Virus record (IMG/VR): IMGVR_UViG_3300011118_000025
Coordinates: 1-28,056 of that record
Strand: one strand, 5' to 3'
Source: a virus
Length of the DNA stretch: 28,056 bases
Position 1 is the first letter of the stretch, and each line of letters begins with the position of its first letter. Below, piece by piece: positions 14,226 through 21,365 of this stretch. The notes beneath the pieces are model-generated. The model did no database searches, was not told the DNA's origin, and was given only the letters and a program-made list of their open reading frames with translations. A program made the translations under genes and the position numbers.

Positions 14226-14553
14226 GGAGCCAGATCTCCAGGCCGGCCGCGGAGCGCCGAGCGGCCCACGCGTCGGCGCGCTGTTTCGCCGCCGGCCAGG
14301 CCGTGTCCCGAATCGAGTATACCACCCCGTAGCCGTGGAGCTTGCGCTGCTCGCGGTCGGGATTGCAGGCGTGGCGGACGACGCCGCGAGCTGCGAGGCG
14401 CGTGAGACCCTCGCGCACGGTCGCGCGGGCGTGGCGATCGTTCTGCCCGAGGATGTCCTGGGCCAGCAGTGGGACCGGCTGCCAGACGGGCGCACGGCTC
14501 AGGTGGCACAGGAGGGAGTACTCGACGGTTGTCCAGGGGCCGCGCGGGGCCAT
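14203..14553 (-). CDS. Putative winged-helix DNA-binding protein, 116 aa
   Basis: The segment TTVEYSLLCHLSRAP, then DRHARATVREGLTRLAARGVVRH, is a typical winged helix: helix, recognition helix and turn into a wing, followed by HGYGVVYSIRDTA as the wing strands. Residues 75-116 form a helix (AAKQRADAWAARRSA). It probably binds DNA as a regulator or accessory replication factor. The ribosome site is weak. It sits in the same run as the initiator-like gene. Confidence 0.6.
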   Translation of the reverse strand: MAPRGPWTTVEYSLLCHLSRAPVWQPVPLLAQDILGQNDRHARATVREGLTRLAARGVVRHACNPDREQRKLHGYGVVYSIRDTAWPAAKQRADAWAARRSAAGLEIWLHDSSAAS

Positions 14554-14586
14554 AGGCGCGAGATCGGCAGGCCCACGGGCAGGCGA

Positions 14587-14862
14587 TTACTGGATTTGTG
14601 GCCGTCGCAGGTGGCGAGCTACCTCGCCGAGCTTGATGCCCACGACGGCGCGGTGCCGCCGTTGCGGGTCCACCAGGACGAGTGAGACCCCGGAGCTGGC
14701 GCTGTGCCAGGCGGCGACCACGCGGAGGATCTCCCCCGCCTCGAAGCGCTCCCCGCCCTGGGTGACGGCCACTTCGCAGAGATGCACGTGCTGTCCGATC
14801 AGCTCCCGGAGGCGCCCCACGCCCAGGCGGATCAGCTCCCTCTTGGTCTCGGGCATGATCAT
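14587..14862 (-). CDS. Hypothetical protein coupled to the initiator-like gene, 91 aa
   Basis: Its ATG at 14862 overlaps the stop of the initiator-like gene (ATGA) and has GGAGG seven bases upstream. The protein is mixed alpha/beta: a basic N-terminal helix (TKRELIRLGVGRLRELIGQH), then strands (HLCEVAVTQGGERF, GVSLVLVDPQRRHRAVVG). The second half resembles a small beta-barrel. No motif is recognised. Confidence 0.6.
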   Translation of the reverse strand: MIMPETKRELIRLGVGRLRELIGQHVHLCEVAVTQGGERFEAGEILRVVAAWHSASSGVSLVLVDPQRRHRAVVGIKLGEVARHLRRPQIQ

Positions 14863-15647
14863 CGCCTGACCTCCGCGAGCTTTCTGCGCGCGTTGCTGAG
14901 TTCCGAGACGAACATGCCCAGGGGCTTGCGTGCCGGCGGCCGGCGGTGGCCGATCTGGTGGGCCCGCGTCTGGACGGCTTCGTCTACCCGCTGCGGGGGG
15001 CCCAGCTCTCCGGCCAGCAGCTTGCTCGCCCAGCTCGTCAGGAGTGCCTCATCCCTCTCGACCTGCTCGTCGCTCCGCGTCTGCTCGTCGAGTCCCAGGA
15101 GATGCGCCCAGTCTGCCGCGATTTCCTCTGCCGTGTGGCACGGAGCTTGCTCAGCGCAGCGCTGTTTCTTAGTGTCCTTAGTGTCTGCAGAGTGCTTCAG
15201 AGGTACGAACTCAGTTCGGGGGGGGTACGAACTCAGTTCGGGGGGGGGTACGAACTCAGTTCGGGGGGTCGGGCGTTCCTCGGCAGCCGCCGGCGGAATT
15301 TCTTGGGATAAAAACGCGATGCCGCTCGTGGACGCCGGGCGGTGCCTCTGCTCGATCAGCCCACGAGCCTCCAGCTTCGCCAGGGCCTTCTGCACGCCGC
15401 GGACGGTCAGCGCGGTCATGGCCGCCAGGCGGCGCTGGGATGGGTAGATCCAGAAGACCGCGTCGCTGACCAGGTGATTGAGCAGGGCCGCGTAGACGAG
15501 CTTCTCCGCCCAATGCACGTCCGATCGCTCCAGGAGCCACAGGGGGATGCTACAGTAGTGGCCGCTGCGGAGGATCTCCGGGCGCCGGGCGTGGGCGCCC
15601 GGCGGGTGCTTGGGTGGCTCCGTGTACGGCAGGTTCCGCTGCTTCAC
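14859..15647 (-). CDS. Replication initiator-like HTH protein with internal iterons, 262 aa
   Basis: A GTG start at 15647 with GAGGA six bases upstream. Residues 35-100 form a helix-turn-helix domain (WAEKLVYAALLNHL, then RRLAAMTALTVRGVQKALAKLEARGLIEQ) as in phage O-type and DnaD-like replication proteins. Residues 120-160 are a Pro/Glu-rich linker whose DNA carries three repeats (see 15203-15268). The C-terminal part (about 165-262) is helical and may contact helicase or loader. The arrangement matches lambda O, in which the origin lies inside the initiator gene. The exact family is not certain. Confidence 0.65.
   Translation of the reverse strand: MKQRNLPYTEPPKHPPGAHARRPEILRSGHYCSIPLWLLERSDVHWAEKLVYAALLNHLVSDAVFWIYPSQRRLAAMTALTVRGVQKALAKLEARGLIEQRHRPASTSGIAFLSQEIPPAAAEERPTPRTEFVPPPELSSYPPRTEFVPLKHSADTKDTKKQRCAEQAPCHTAEEIAADWAHLLGLDEQTRSDEQVERDEALLTSWASKLLAGELGPPQRVDEAVQTRAHQIGHRRPPARKPLGMFVSELSNARRKLAEVRR
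15203..15268. repeat. Three iteron-like repeats inside the initiator gene, candidate origin
   Basis: GTACGAACTCAGTTC followed by a G-run occurs three times. The 11-base core GAACTCAGTTC, itself an inverted repeat, is at 15207, 15229 and 15252, steps of 22 and 23 bases. Because 22 and 23 are not multiples of three, the middle copy is read in another frame than the outer two, so selection acted on DNA, not protein. AT-richer patches flank it (15163-15200 and 15297-15317). This is the layout of an initiator-binding origin. Confidence 0.7.
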
Positions 15648-15669
15648 GATCCATCCTCACGCTCGCGGC

Positions 15670-16053
15670 TCAGGACAGGTCCGGCCGACCATCGGCGCCA
15701 TTGTCCGTGTCGAGGCCCGCCTCGACGCGCCGGCGCATCAGCTCAATCTTGCCCTCGCTGCCGGGCGGCGCGTCGCTGGGCTCGTCCGGCCTGCCGCCGC
15801 CGTTGCCCCCCTCGTAGACGTTCTGGATGAACGTCGCTCCCTTGAACCTGCGTTCGCCCAGGAGGACGTCGAAGACGAACTTGGCCGCCCGCGTGTCGCC
15901 GGCCTTGGCCTCGGCGAGCAGGCCCTTGACGATCTCCGCCACGTCGTCCGCGCTCACGCCGAAGGCGGCCTCCCGCAGCGCCCCGAGCCACTTCGGCTGC
16001 ATGAAGTCGGTGGGCGGGGCCAGGTCACGAACTCGCGGCTGTTGTCCGGGCAT
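15670..16053 (-). CDS. Small helical hypothetical protein, 127 aa
   Basis: AAGGAG eight bases before ATG 16053. The core (about 20-75) is helical: WLGALREAAFGVSADDVAEI, then LLAEAKAGDTRAAKFVFDVL, the A-x-x-GD-x-x-A pattern seen in a family of small phage/plasmid helical proteins sometimes related to small terminases. Residues 90-127 are Gly/Pro-rich. A nucleic-acid role is likely, but no function is assigned. It overlaps the end of the 316-aa gene. Confidence 0.6.
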   Translation of the reverse strand: MPGQQPRVRDLAPPTDFMQPKWLGALREAAFGVSADDVAEIVKGLLAEAKAGDTRAAKFVFDVLLGERRFKGATFIQNVYEGGNGGGRPDEPSDAPPGSEGKIELMRRRVEAGLDTDNGADGRPDLS

Positions 16054-16975
16054 CGGGCACGCTCCTTTCGATCCAGGGGGGGAGGCTGTAGACGTAGCAG
16101 CGCGAGCCGCGGCCGGCGGCGCTGCGCGACTGCGCGAAACGCCCGAGGCGCACGACCAGGCCCCGTGCCTGGAGGTGGGCGAGGTAGCTGCCCTCGGGAT
16201 CGTTGCTGCTCAGCGAGGCGCGGGAGCCCTTCCAGCGCATCCCGATCGCGTCGGCGATCTGGCGGCGCGTCATCGGCCCGCGGTCCCAGAGGGCGTTGAG
16301 GATCTGGACGCTCCGCGGGCGGAGGTCCTCGGGCCACCCGCAGCGGCGCGCGGCCTGCCGGAACCGCTTGGCCTTCAGCTCGGCGAGGTTGGCGACCCCC
16401 TCCCGCCGGCACTGCTCGCGCGTCGCCTGGCGGATCTTGGCCCGCACGTGCGGCGAGTAGGCGTTGCTCGCCAGCCCCAGGCGCGCGCGCAGGCCGGTGA
16501 CGGCGTGGCGGCAGACGCCCCCCCAGGCCGCGCCGATCTCGGTGTCCGACCAGCCGGCGGCGCTGCGCTCGCGGAGGAACGCCTCGAACGCCGGCGTGCC
16601 GATCCGCTGCGGGATGGTCAGCCCGAGGCGCTGGGCGGCGGCGCGGACCTGGTCGACCGGCCGCCCGATGTCCGCCGCGATCGCCGCGGCCGGCCGGCGC
16701 CGGTAGTCGCGCCGGAGGAGCTGCTTCTCGGCGTCGCTCCAGATCCGGGGATCGCCCGGCCGTCGCGCGCAGTTGGCCCGGCAGTGGCGGGCGTAGCGCG
16801 CCGGGCCCAGGCGGCGGACCAGCAGCTCCCGGACGGGCCCGTAGCCCAGGTGCTCCCGCCGCATGAGCTCGGCGACCGTCGTCTCGCCGGCGGCGAAGCG
16901 CCGGGCGGCCTCGGCCTCGGCGGCGTCCAGGGCGGCCCGGAGCTGGGGAATCGTCATGCGCTCGAGCGCCGTCAT
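16025..16975 (-). CDS. Multi-HTH DNA-binding protein, 316 aa
   Basis: Its ATG overlaps the stop of the upstream gene (ATGA). Two SANT/Myb-like repeats are visible: WSDAEKQLLRRDYRRRPAAA with IGRPVDQVRAAAQRLGL (about 80-120), and WSDTEIGAAWGGVCRHAVTG with LRARLGL (about 140-168). The same spacing occurs in proteins that count on IAxxLGR recognition helices. The C-terminal part (about 225-300) is a winged helix (RRQIADAIGMRWKGSRASL...YLAHLQARGLVVRLGRF). It probably binds DNA at several sites. Whether it regulates or replicates is unknown. Confidence 0.65.
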   Translation of the reverse strand: MTALERMTIPQLRAALDAAEAEAARRFAAGETTVAELMRREHLGYGPVRELLVRRLGPARYARHCRANCARRPGDPRIWSDAEKQLLRRDYRRRPAAAIAADIGRPVDQVRAAAQRLGLTIPQRIGTPAFEAFLRERSAAGWSDTEIGAAWGGVCRHAVTGLRARLGLASNAYSPHVRAKIRQATREQCRREGVANLAELKAKRFRQAARRCGWPEDLRPRSVQILNALWDRGPMTRRQIADAIGMRWKGSRASLSSNDPEGSYLAHLQARGLVVRLGRFAQSRSAAGRGSRCYVYSLPPWIERSVPDARTTAASS

Positions 16976-17262
16976 GTGGGCCCCTTGTCCAGCTCGCCAA
17001 GCAGCTCGTCGATCACATTGGCGAAGCCGATGGCGATCAGGGCCGTCAGCATCATCGCCGTTGCCTGGTCGCCGAACACCGCGCTCACGAGGTAGGCACG
17101 GACGACCAGCGGGAAGTGGCCCGCCCGGACGCTCCGCGCGAACTCCTCGAACGATAGGCGGGCCGGGTTGTCGGGCGCGAGGTCCCTGAACGCCTGGGCC
17201 AAGTCCCGCACGGTGTCCCGGATTCTGCGGCGATCGTCTGCGTCGAGGCGTCTGGCGACCAT
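16972..17262 (-). CDS. Small hypothetical helical protein, 96 aa
   Basis: GAGGAG precedes ATG 17262. The N-terminal half is charged and helical (RRIRDTVRDLAQAFRDLAPD). A hydrophobic stretch follows (VVRAYLVSAVFGDQATAMML TALIAIGF, two weakly hydrophobic helices) that could be a membrane-associated or bundled helix pair, though it lacks a clean transmembrane profile. Coupled to the 316-aa DNA-binding protein. Family not recognised. Confidence 0.6.
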   Translation of the reverse strand: MVARRLDADDRRRIRDTVRDLAQAFRDLAPDNPARLSFEEFARSVRAGHFPLVVRAYLVSAVFGDQATAMMLTALIAIGFANVIDELLGELDKGPT

Positions 17263-17274
17263 CGGCAGTTCTCC

Positions 17275-18033
17275 TCACAGCACGGGCAGCATGGGCTGTG
17301 CCGGCGCCAGGGCCGGCGCGAAGAGCTCGAGCTGCTCGGCGACGGGGATCGCCGGCAGCGTGTAGACGGCCAGGTTCACGCCCGGGGACTCGTCGGGCCG
17401 CCCGTAGCGCTTGGCCGCCTGGTGGAAGACGACCTGGCCGTCGTCGCCCCAGAGCGTCCCGGTCAGGGCGTCCTCCGTGCCTCGCAAGAGCTTCGTGAGG
17501 TCCGGGCGCCACGCCGGCAGCGGCTCGGCGCTGGCCTTGAGCCTGCCGGCGTTTGCGCCCGTGCCGTAGTGACCCTTGGGGCGGGGCAGGATGAACTCCG
17601 TGGCAAGGGCCAGGGGCCCGGCCAGGAGCGCCCAGTCGGCCGGGAGCTGTGCGTAGGCCGTCCGCTGGACGAGGCGGCGCCACTTCGGCCCGCCCTTGGC
17701 GGCGTCGTGGAGCTGACAGAACATGCCGCTCGGGCGGTACCAGCGTTTCCCCTGCTCCGTGAGGAACGGCACATCCTTCCGTGGCAGGATGGGCCCCGTC
17801 TTGCTGCCGGCCGGCGCCGGCTCGATCGCGTTGCCCTTGCGGTCGAGGCCGGAGATCTCCGCCGCCGCCGCCGGCCGCCACGTGGGCAGCACGCCCTGGC
17901 GCACGATGGCGCGCACGGGGCGAAGGGCGCGGGCGAGCTCCGCCGCCGAGCTCGTCGGCAGGCGGTCGATCGCGCGCTCGCAGGCGACCACCAGGGCGCC
18001 GAGCGCGTCAAGCTGTTGGATCGCTGTCGCCAT
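17275..18033 (-). CDS. RusA-type Holliday junction resolvase, 252 aa
   Basis: The RusA signature is present: RPDLTKLLRGTEDALTG (177-192), then DDGQVV (197-202) and K208, giving acidic D178, D188, D197/D198 and a basic residue as in RusA. Canonical proteins have PDxDN; here it is PDLTK, so one usual Asp is replaced. RusA resolves four-way junctions formed in recombination and replication of phage DNA. At 252 residues it is longer than E. coli RusA (about 120), mainly by an N-terminal extension of about 85 residues. It overlaps the upstream gene by 26 bases. Confidence 0.8.
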   Translation of the reverse strand: MATAIQQLDALGALVVACERAIDRLPTSSAAELARALRPVRAIVRQGVLPTWRPAAAAEISGLDRKGNAIEPAPAGSKTGPILPRKDVPFLTEQGKRWYRPSGMFCQLHDAAKGGPKWRRLVQRTAYAQLPADWALLAGPLALATEFILPRPKGHYGTGANAGRLKASAEPLPAWRPDLTKLLRGTEDALTGTLWGDDGQVVFHQAAKRYGRPDESPGVNLAVYTLPAIPVAEQLELFAPALAPAQPMLPVL

Positions 18034-18550
18034 CCTTGGCGTCCGTCTCGCCCGCCGGCTGGGGCTCGCGCTGCTCCAGCTCCTGGGTCAGTCGGCGGGC
18101 CATGCGCGTCAGGAGCTTCCCCGCGGCCTCCCTGTCCTCGAGCGTCAGGGCCCAGGAAAGGGTCAGGACAAACTCATCGAGGATGGTCGTCGGGTCCTTG
18201 GGGGCCAGCTGCGCCAGGCGGTAGCCGGCCGCCCGCACCACGTCGTGGACCAGGTGCGGACTGTGCTCCATCAGCTCCGCGACGACGGTATCGACCTCCA
18301 GGCCCTCGGGCAGACGCTGGCCGGGCTGCTTGCGCAGCATGGTCTCGCTGACCGGCGTGACGGAGAAGATCGCCTGGGCACCGAAGTAGCGCGTGAAGCG
18401 CAACCCGTCGGCGGCCTCGACGTTCACCGCGATGAGCCCCACGCCGGCGACGTTGCCCGGCCAGACGATGCCCGCCAGGACGCTGTGCCCCATCAGCTCG
18501 ACGATCGCCGGGCCCTGGTAGCCTGCTGACTGCTCTGTCGGATCGGTCAT
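18008..18550 (-). CDS. Conserved-type phage protein with VELMGH motif, 180 aa
   Basis: The ATG at 18550 overlaps the stop of the zinc protein upstream. The N-terminal domain (15-90) reads PAIVELMGHSVLAGIVWPGN, then a strand-rich stretch ending RYFGAQAIFSVTPVSE. I recognise this (V-E-L-x-G-H-x-x-x-A-G, Y-F/S...AI...TP) from uncharacterised proteins in phages and plasmids. The C-terminus (95-180) is helical and charged (LEDREAAGKLLTRMARRLTQ). It is often encoded near replication genes. No activity is known. Confidence 0.65.
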   Translation of the reverse strand: MTDPTEQSAGYQGPAIVELMGHSVLAGIVWPGNVAGVGLIAVNVEAADGLRFTRYFGAQAIFSVTPVSETMLRKQPGQRLPEGLEVDTVVAELMEHSPHLVHDVVRAAGYRLAQLAPKDPTTILDEFVLTLSWALTLEDREAAGKLLTRMARRLTQELEQREPQPAGETDAKDGDSDPTA

Positions 18551-18801
18551 GCGTTTGGTCCTTCCGTGGTTGGATGAAGGTGGGAACTGTGCTTCTCTCT
18601 GAAGTGCCTCTCCGCGCAGCGGCTGCACAACCACAATCCGCAGTAGTAGCATTTGTAGGCGCGACGCAGGATCATCCGACGCCCGCACGGGCAGTAGATC
18701 ACCTGATGCCGCGCGGGGCCCATCTGCCGGAGCTGGCGGCGCAGCATCTCCCGCTTGCCGTGGATGTCGGCCTCGTCAACCTCTCGCGCCGTGAGGATCA
18801 C
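18547..18801 (-). CDS. Zinc-finger protein, 84 aa
   Basis: GTG at 18801 is chosen because GAGGAG lies four bases upstream; a TTG five codons earlier is less likely. YCPCGRRM, CYYCG and LCSRCAERH supply six Cys and a His (C37, C39, C51, C54, C59, C62, then H66, H71), enough for two zinc sites in a treble-clef or ribbon-like fold. The tail is Ser/His-rich. It probably binds DNA or RNA. It overlaps the DUF3268-like gene by 26 bases and the next gene by ATGA. Confidence 0.65.
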   Translation of the reverse strand: MILTAREVDEADIHGKREMLRRQLRQMGPARHQVIYCPCGRRMILRRAYKCYYCGLWLCSRCAERHFREKHSSHLHPTTEGPNA

Positions 18802-19171
18802 AGTTCTCCTCGCCAACTCGTTGGTGTCTCGCTGCCACGGTGGCCTCGGCCGCCACCCTACGCGCCATGTCCGCGTCCAGGTGGCCGATGTGGGCCTGCT
18901 CCTGGTTGCAGCCGAGCACGTAGGCCAGCCAGCGGTAGGCTTCGCTGCGACTCATCGGGGCCCGCCGGCCCTGCCAGAGAGGATCGAACGCCGCGTGGGC
19001 CGCGCGGCGCGCGTCCCGCGTCTCCTGATCTGCCGGCGTGGACGTCGCCCCGCCCCAGCACATGACCGTGCAGCCCTCGACGGGGCAGTCCCACCGCAGG
19101 CCGTACCTCGTGCCCGTGCACGTCATTCGTGCCTGGTGGACGGGGCAGATTGTCTTGCGACGCTTGCTCAT
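18776..19171 (-). CDS. DUF3268-like zinc-finger protein, 131 aa
   Basis: The core matches the DUF3268 zinc-finger-containing family: two Cys-rich turns (CPVH at 9-12, CPVEGC at 29-34), then RDARRAAHAAFDPLWQ, and MSRSEAYRWLAYVLG followed by AHIGHLDADMARRV. The family is small, phage- and plasmid-borne, without proved function. Here the gene is coupled by ATGA to the radical SAM gene upstream, so the two are made together. Confidence 0.75.
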   Translation of the reverse strand: MSKRRKTICPVHQARMTCTGTRYGLRWDCPVEGCTVMCWGGATSTPADQETRDARRAAHAAFDPLWQGRRAPMSRSEAYRWLAYVLGCNQEQAHIGHLDADMARRVAAEATVAARHQRVGEENCDPHGARG

Positions 19172-20022
19172 TCGCCCGCCTTTGCCTTGACCAGCCCGTT
19201 CTCGATCGTGACGCCCTCGGGCGCGAGCAGCTCGCGGATCGAGTCCTTCCACCGAATGAGCCTGTGATCGCGCTTCGGCCATCGGTCCGACTGCGGATGG
19301 ATCTCGAGGTTGAGCCGGCGGACGTACTCCCAGACGCGCCCGGGCTTCTGGTACCACAGGAGCCAGCGGACCATGGGGTGGTGCTCGCCGATCTGCGCCC
19401 AGGCCGTCCGCTCGACGAGCTCCCTGGCCAGTCCGACCCAGATCGGATGCGTCACTTCGACCTTGAGCAGGCCCACCAGCTCGTCGATGGCCGGCGGCTC
19501 GAGCAGGGGCTCCATCGAGACGCTCGTCCAGTACCCGGCGTCGGCGGCCAGGCGGAGGTAGTGGATGCGGTTGGCGATGGTCGGGGCGTTGGGCTCCCAG
19601 AACTGGCGGTATCCGCGATCGTTCAGGCAGGTGATCGTCAGGCGGAAGGCCACGCGCGGCTGGTGCCGGCGGCAGACGGCGTCCAGGTGAGGGAAGACGG
19701 CGGGATCGCCCTTGGTCACGATCAAGACGTAGTTGCCGGCGTCGAGGAGCTTGGCGAGGACCTCGCAGCAGCTCTGCCAGTTGCCGGCGTGGATGTCATG
19801 CGTCGAGGGGAACATGATGATCCCATCGCGCTTCTTCCAGCCCTTCTCGAGCACGTCGCGCCTCAGCTCCTCATCCTGCCACTGCGAGCCCTCGTTGATC
19901 CGGCGGTAGGTCAGTGCCTTGTGCCTGGCGTAGCAGTACAGACACGCGTATCGGCAGCCCTTGTAGAGATTGACGTTGTGCTGGGCCCACTCCCTGGTGC
20001 CGGTGGGTTTGGGGTCAGTCAT
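19168..20022 (-). CDS. Phage radical SAM protein (SplB/Gp37-Gp68-like), 284 aa
   Basis: CRYACLYC at 23-30 is the CX3CX2C cluster that binds a [4Fe-4S] centre and S-adenosylmethionine. The MFPSTHDIHAGNWQSCCEVL and NYVLIVTKGDPAVF stretches fit the barrel of the phage Gp37/Gp68 (DUF5131) branch, a relative of spore photoproduct lyase. These proteins probably do radical chemistry on nucleic acid, but no substrate is established. The gene is coupled by ATGA overlaps to a GNAT-like gene upstream and a zinc protein downstream. Confidence 0.8.
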   Translation of the reverse strand: MTDPKPTGTREWAQHNVNLYKGCRYACLYCYARHKALTYRRINEGSQWQDEELRRDVLEKGWKKRDGIIMFPSTHDIHAGNWQSCCEVLAKLLDAGNYVLIVTKGDPAVFPHLDAVCRRHQPRVAFRLTITCLNDRGYRQFWEPNAPTIANRIHYLRLAADAGYWTSVSMEPLLEPPAIDELVGLLKVEVTHPIWVGLARELVERTAWAQIGEHHPMVRWLLWYQKPGRVWEYVRRLNLEIHPQSDRWPKRDHRLIRWKDSIRELLAPEGVTIENGLVKAKAGE

Positions 20023-20504
20023 GTTCGTGCCTCGACGCGCCGCTCGAACACCAGCAGCGCACGCCGTCCATGCCCCCCTGGGGTCTGCCCGCAGCGGCGC
20101 CAGCCTGCCATCCGAAAGCAGTAGCCGGGATTGGGGCTCCGAACGGCGGCCGGGTCGACGTACGTGTAGAGCCGCTCGCCCGGCCATCGCCGCCAGGCCA
20201 AGCCGCAGGCATCGCGGATCAGGTAGCTCGAACGCCCCGCCCCCTCGTTGCGGAAGACCGCGCAGTTGACGCCGAGCTCGGGGCGCATGGAGCGGAAACG
20301 CCGCCAGACGAACAGAGCCCGCCCGTTGATGGCGAGCAGGACCATCTTCTCGCCGGGCCCGACGAACAGCACGCGCTTGCGGGCGTCGCGGTAGCGACGA
20401 CAGGAGTAGTGCCGCAGGTAGATGGCCAGCGCGGTGCGATTGCCGTCCGGCACAATGATCCACGGCGTCGCGAAGTCCAAGCCCATTTGCCGCCCGTCGG
20501 TCAT
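20019..20504 (-). CDS. Possible GNAT-fold (Mom-like) protein, 161 aa
   Basis: The order LAIYLRHYSCRRYRDARKRV (N-terminal helix with HYS), VNCAVFRNEGAGRSSYLIRD (central strand-helix), RLYTYVDPAAV and NPGYCFRMAGWRRCG resembles GNAT-type folds, including the Mom DNA-modifying enzymes of Mu-like phages. It is a recognisable conserved phage protein with a C-terminal NPGYCF-AGW signature. The assignment is by pattern only; it could be another fold. A role in DNA or protein modification is inferred, helped by the neighbouring radical SAM gene. Confidence 0.55.
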   Translation of the reverse strand: MTDGRQMGLDFATPWIIVPDGNRTALAIYLRHYSCRRYRDARKRVLFVGPGEKMVLLAINGRALFVWRRFRSMRPELGVNCAVFRNEGAGRSSYLIRDACGLAWRRWPGERLYTYVDPAAVRSPNPGYCFRMAGWRRCGQTPGGHGRRALLVFERRVEART

Positions 20505-20770
20505 GTCGGTTTCCCGCCGGCCTCGACCAGCTCGCGAAGGCGGCAGATCGCGACCTCGCTACGCATCGGGAGCCAGCGGCGATCCTCCAGGACGGCGACC
20601 ATTTCCGCGGCGCCCAGCCCGCCGCGCTCTGCCAGGCGGGCCAGCGTCTGAGAGTGGTTGGCCAGGGCCTGCGCCTCGTGGGGCGCGACGAGCGCCCAGC
20701 GGATACGAACCGGTTCCCCTTCGACGGGTGGCCGCGACGTCGGCATGATCGGAAACCATTCGGGAGTCAC
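20501..20770 (-). CDS. Small conserved-type phage protein, 89 aa
   Basis: GTG at 20770 is chosen for the GAGGA ten bases upstream; an ATG 24 bases later lacks a ribosome site. WALVAPHEAQALANHSQTLA followed by RLAERGGLGAAE is a pattern I know from many small phage proteins (NHxQTLxRLAERGGL), always without function. The C-terminus is helical and charged. It is coupled to the GNAT-like gene by ATGA. Confidence 0.65.
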   Translation of the reverse strand: MTPEWFPIMPTSRPPVEGEPVRIRWALVAPHEAQALANHSQTLARLAERGGLGAAEMVAVLEDRRWLPMRSEVAICRLRELVEAGGKPT

Positions 20771-20775
20771 TTCTA

Positions 20776-21042
20776 TCAATCCTCTTGCGGCGTCGCCGTC
20801 AGCGCGTCCTCGACCTTCTGGAGCCGCTGTCTCATCTGCCGGATGCCGCCCCGAAGGGCCCTTGCGATCCACAGAAACACGCCGGGGTTGGCGTGGATCA
20901 CTACGCAGGGGCCTTTCCCCTCTGCCTGCGTGAACCGGATCGTGATGTCCCCCCTCCAGAGATCCATGCCGCACAGCTCCACGTTATTGCAGTGACGAAT
21001 GTGAATCGTTCGCTGGCGTTGCGCCTTGCGTTGCTTGCTCAT
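20776..21042 (-). CDS. Small hypothetical protein, 88 aa
   Basis: ATGA overlap with the gene before. A basic start (MSKQRKAQRQRTIHIRH) is followed by short strands and turns (LCGMDLWRGDITIRFTQAE, KGPCVVIHANPGVF), then a basic helix (RGGIRQMRQRLQKVEDAL). No motif is recognised. It looks like a small alpha/beta protein, perhaps nucleic-acid binding from its charge. Confidence 0.6.
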   Translation of the reverse strand: MSKQRKAQRQRTIHIRHCNNVELCGMDLWRGDITIRFTQAEGKGPCVVIHANPGVFLWIARALRGGIRQMRQRLQKVEDALTATPQED

Positions 21043-21365
21043 CGGTGCTCCTCCGGCTGCACGATCGTCAGTGACGTAGTCAGGCCCTGGCACTGGTAGA
21101 CGGCCAACGGGACGGCCTTGCCGCCGGAGACGATGTCCAGCGCGGCGCAGACCGTCCAGAGGGCGGCGCGCGAGTAGAAGGGAACGGCGTCGGGCTCGCG
21201 CCTCGGCATGAAGCCCCACTCGCCGTCGGCGCCCTGCATGATCCAGCCGAGCACGACCCCGCGGCCGCATGCGCCGATGCCGGCGACCTCCCAGGCCGTC
21301 ACGTCCGGCGCCGGCCGCACGGGGCGCAGCGTGAAGCTCGGGCGCTGCTCCGTGGCGTTGGCCAT
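21039..21365 (-). CDS. Small hypothetical protein downstream of RecT, 108 aa
   Basis: Starts at the A of the RecT stop (TGATG), so it is coupled to it. Composition is alpha/beta (SFTLRPVRPAPDVTAWEVAG; GVVLGWIMQGADGEWGFMPR). No enzyme motif, signal or membrane helix is visible. It lies between RecT and the zinc/radical SAM run, so an accessory role in recombination is possible but not shown. Confidence 0.6.
   Translation of the reverse strand: MANATEQRPSFTLRPVRPAPDVTAWEVAGIGACGRGVVLGWIMQGADGEWGFMPRREPDAVPFYSRAALWTVCAALDIVSGGKAVPLAVYQCQGLTTSLTIVQPEEHR

Noticed and set aside
15203-15268. Three direct repeats as a CRISPR array
   Set aside because: Spacers are only G-runs of 6-9 bases with no unique sequence, the core is 11 bases, and no cas gene is near.
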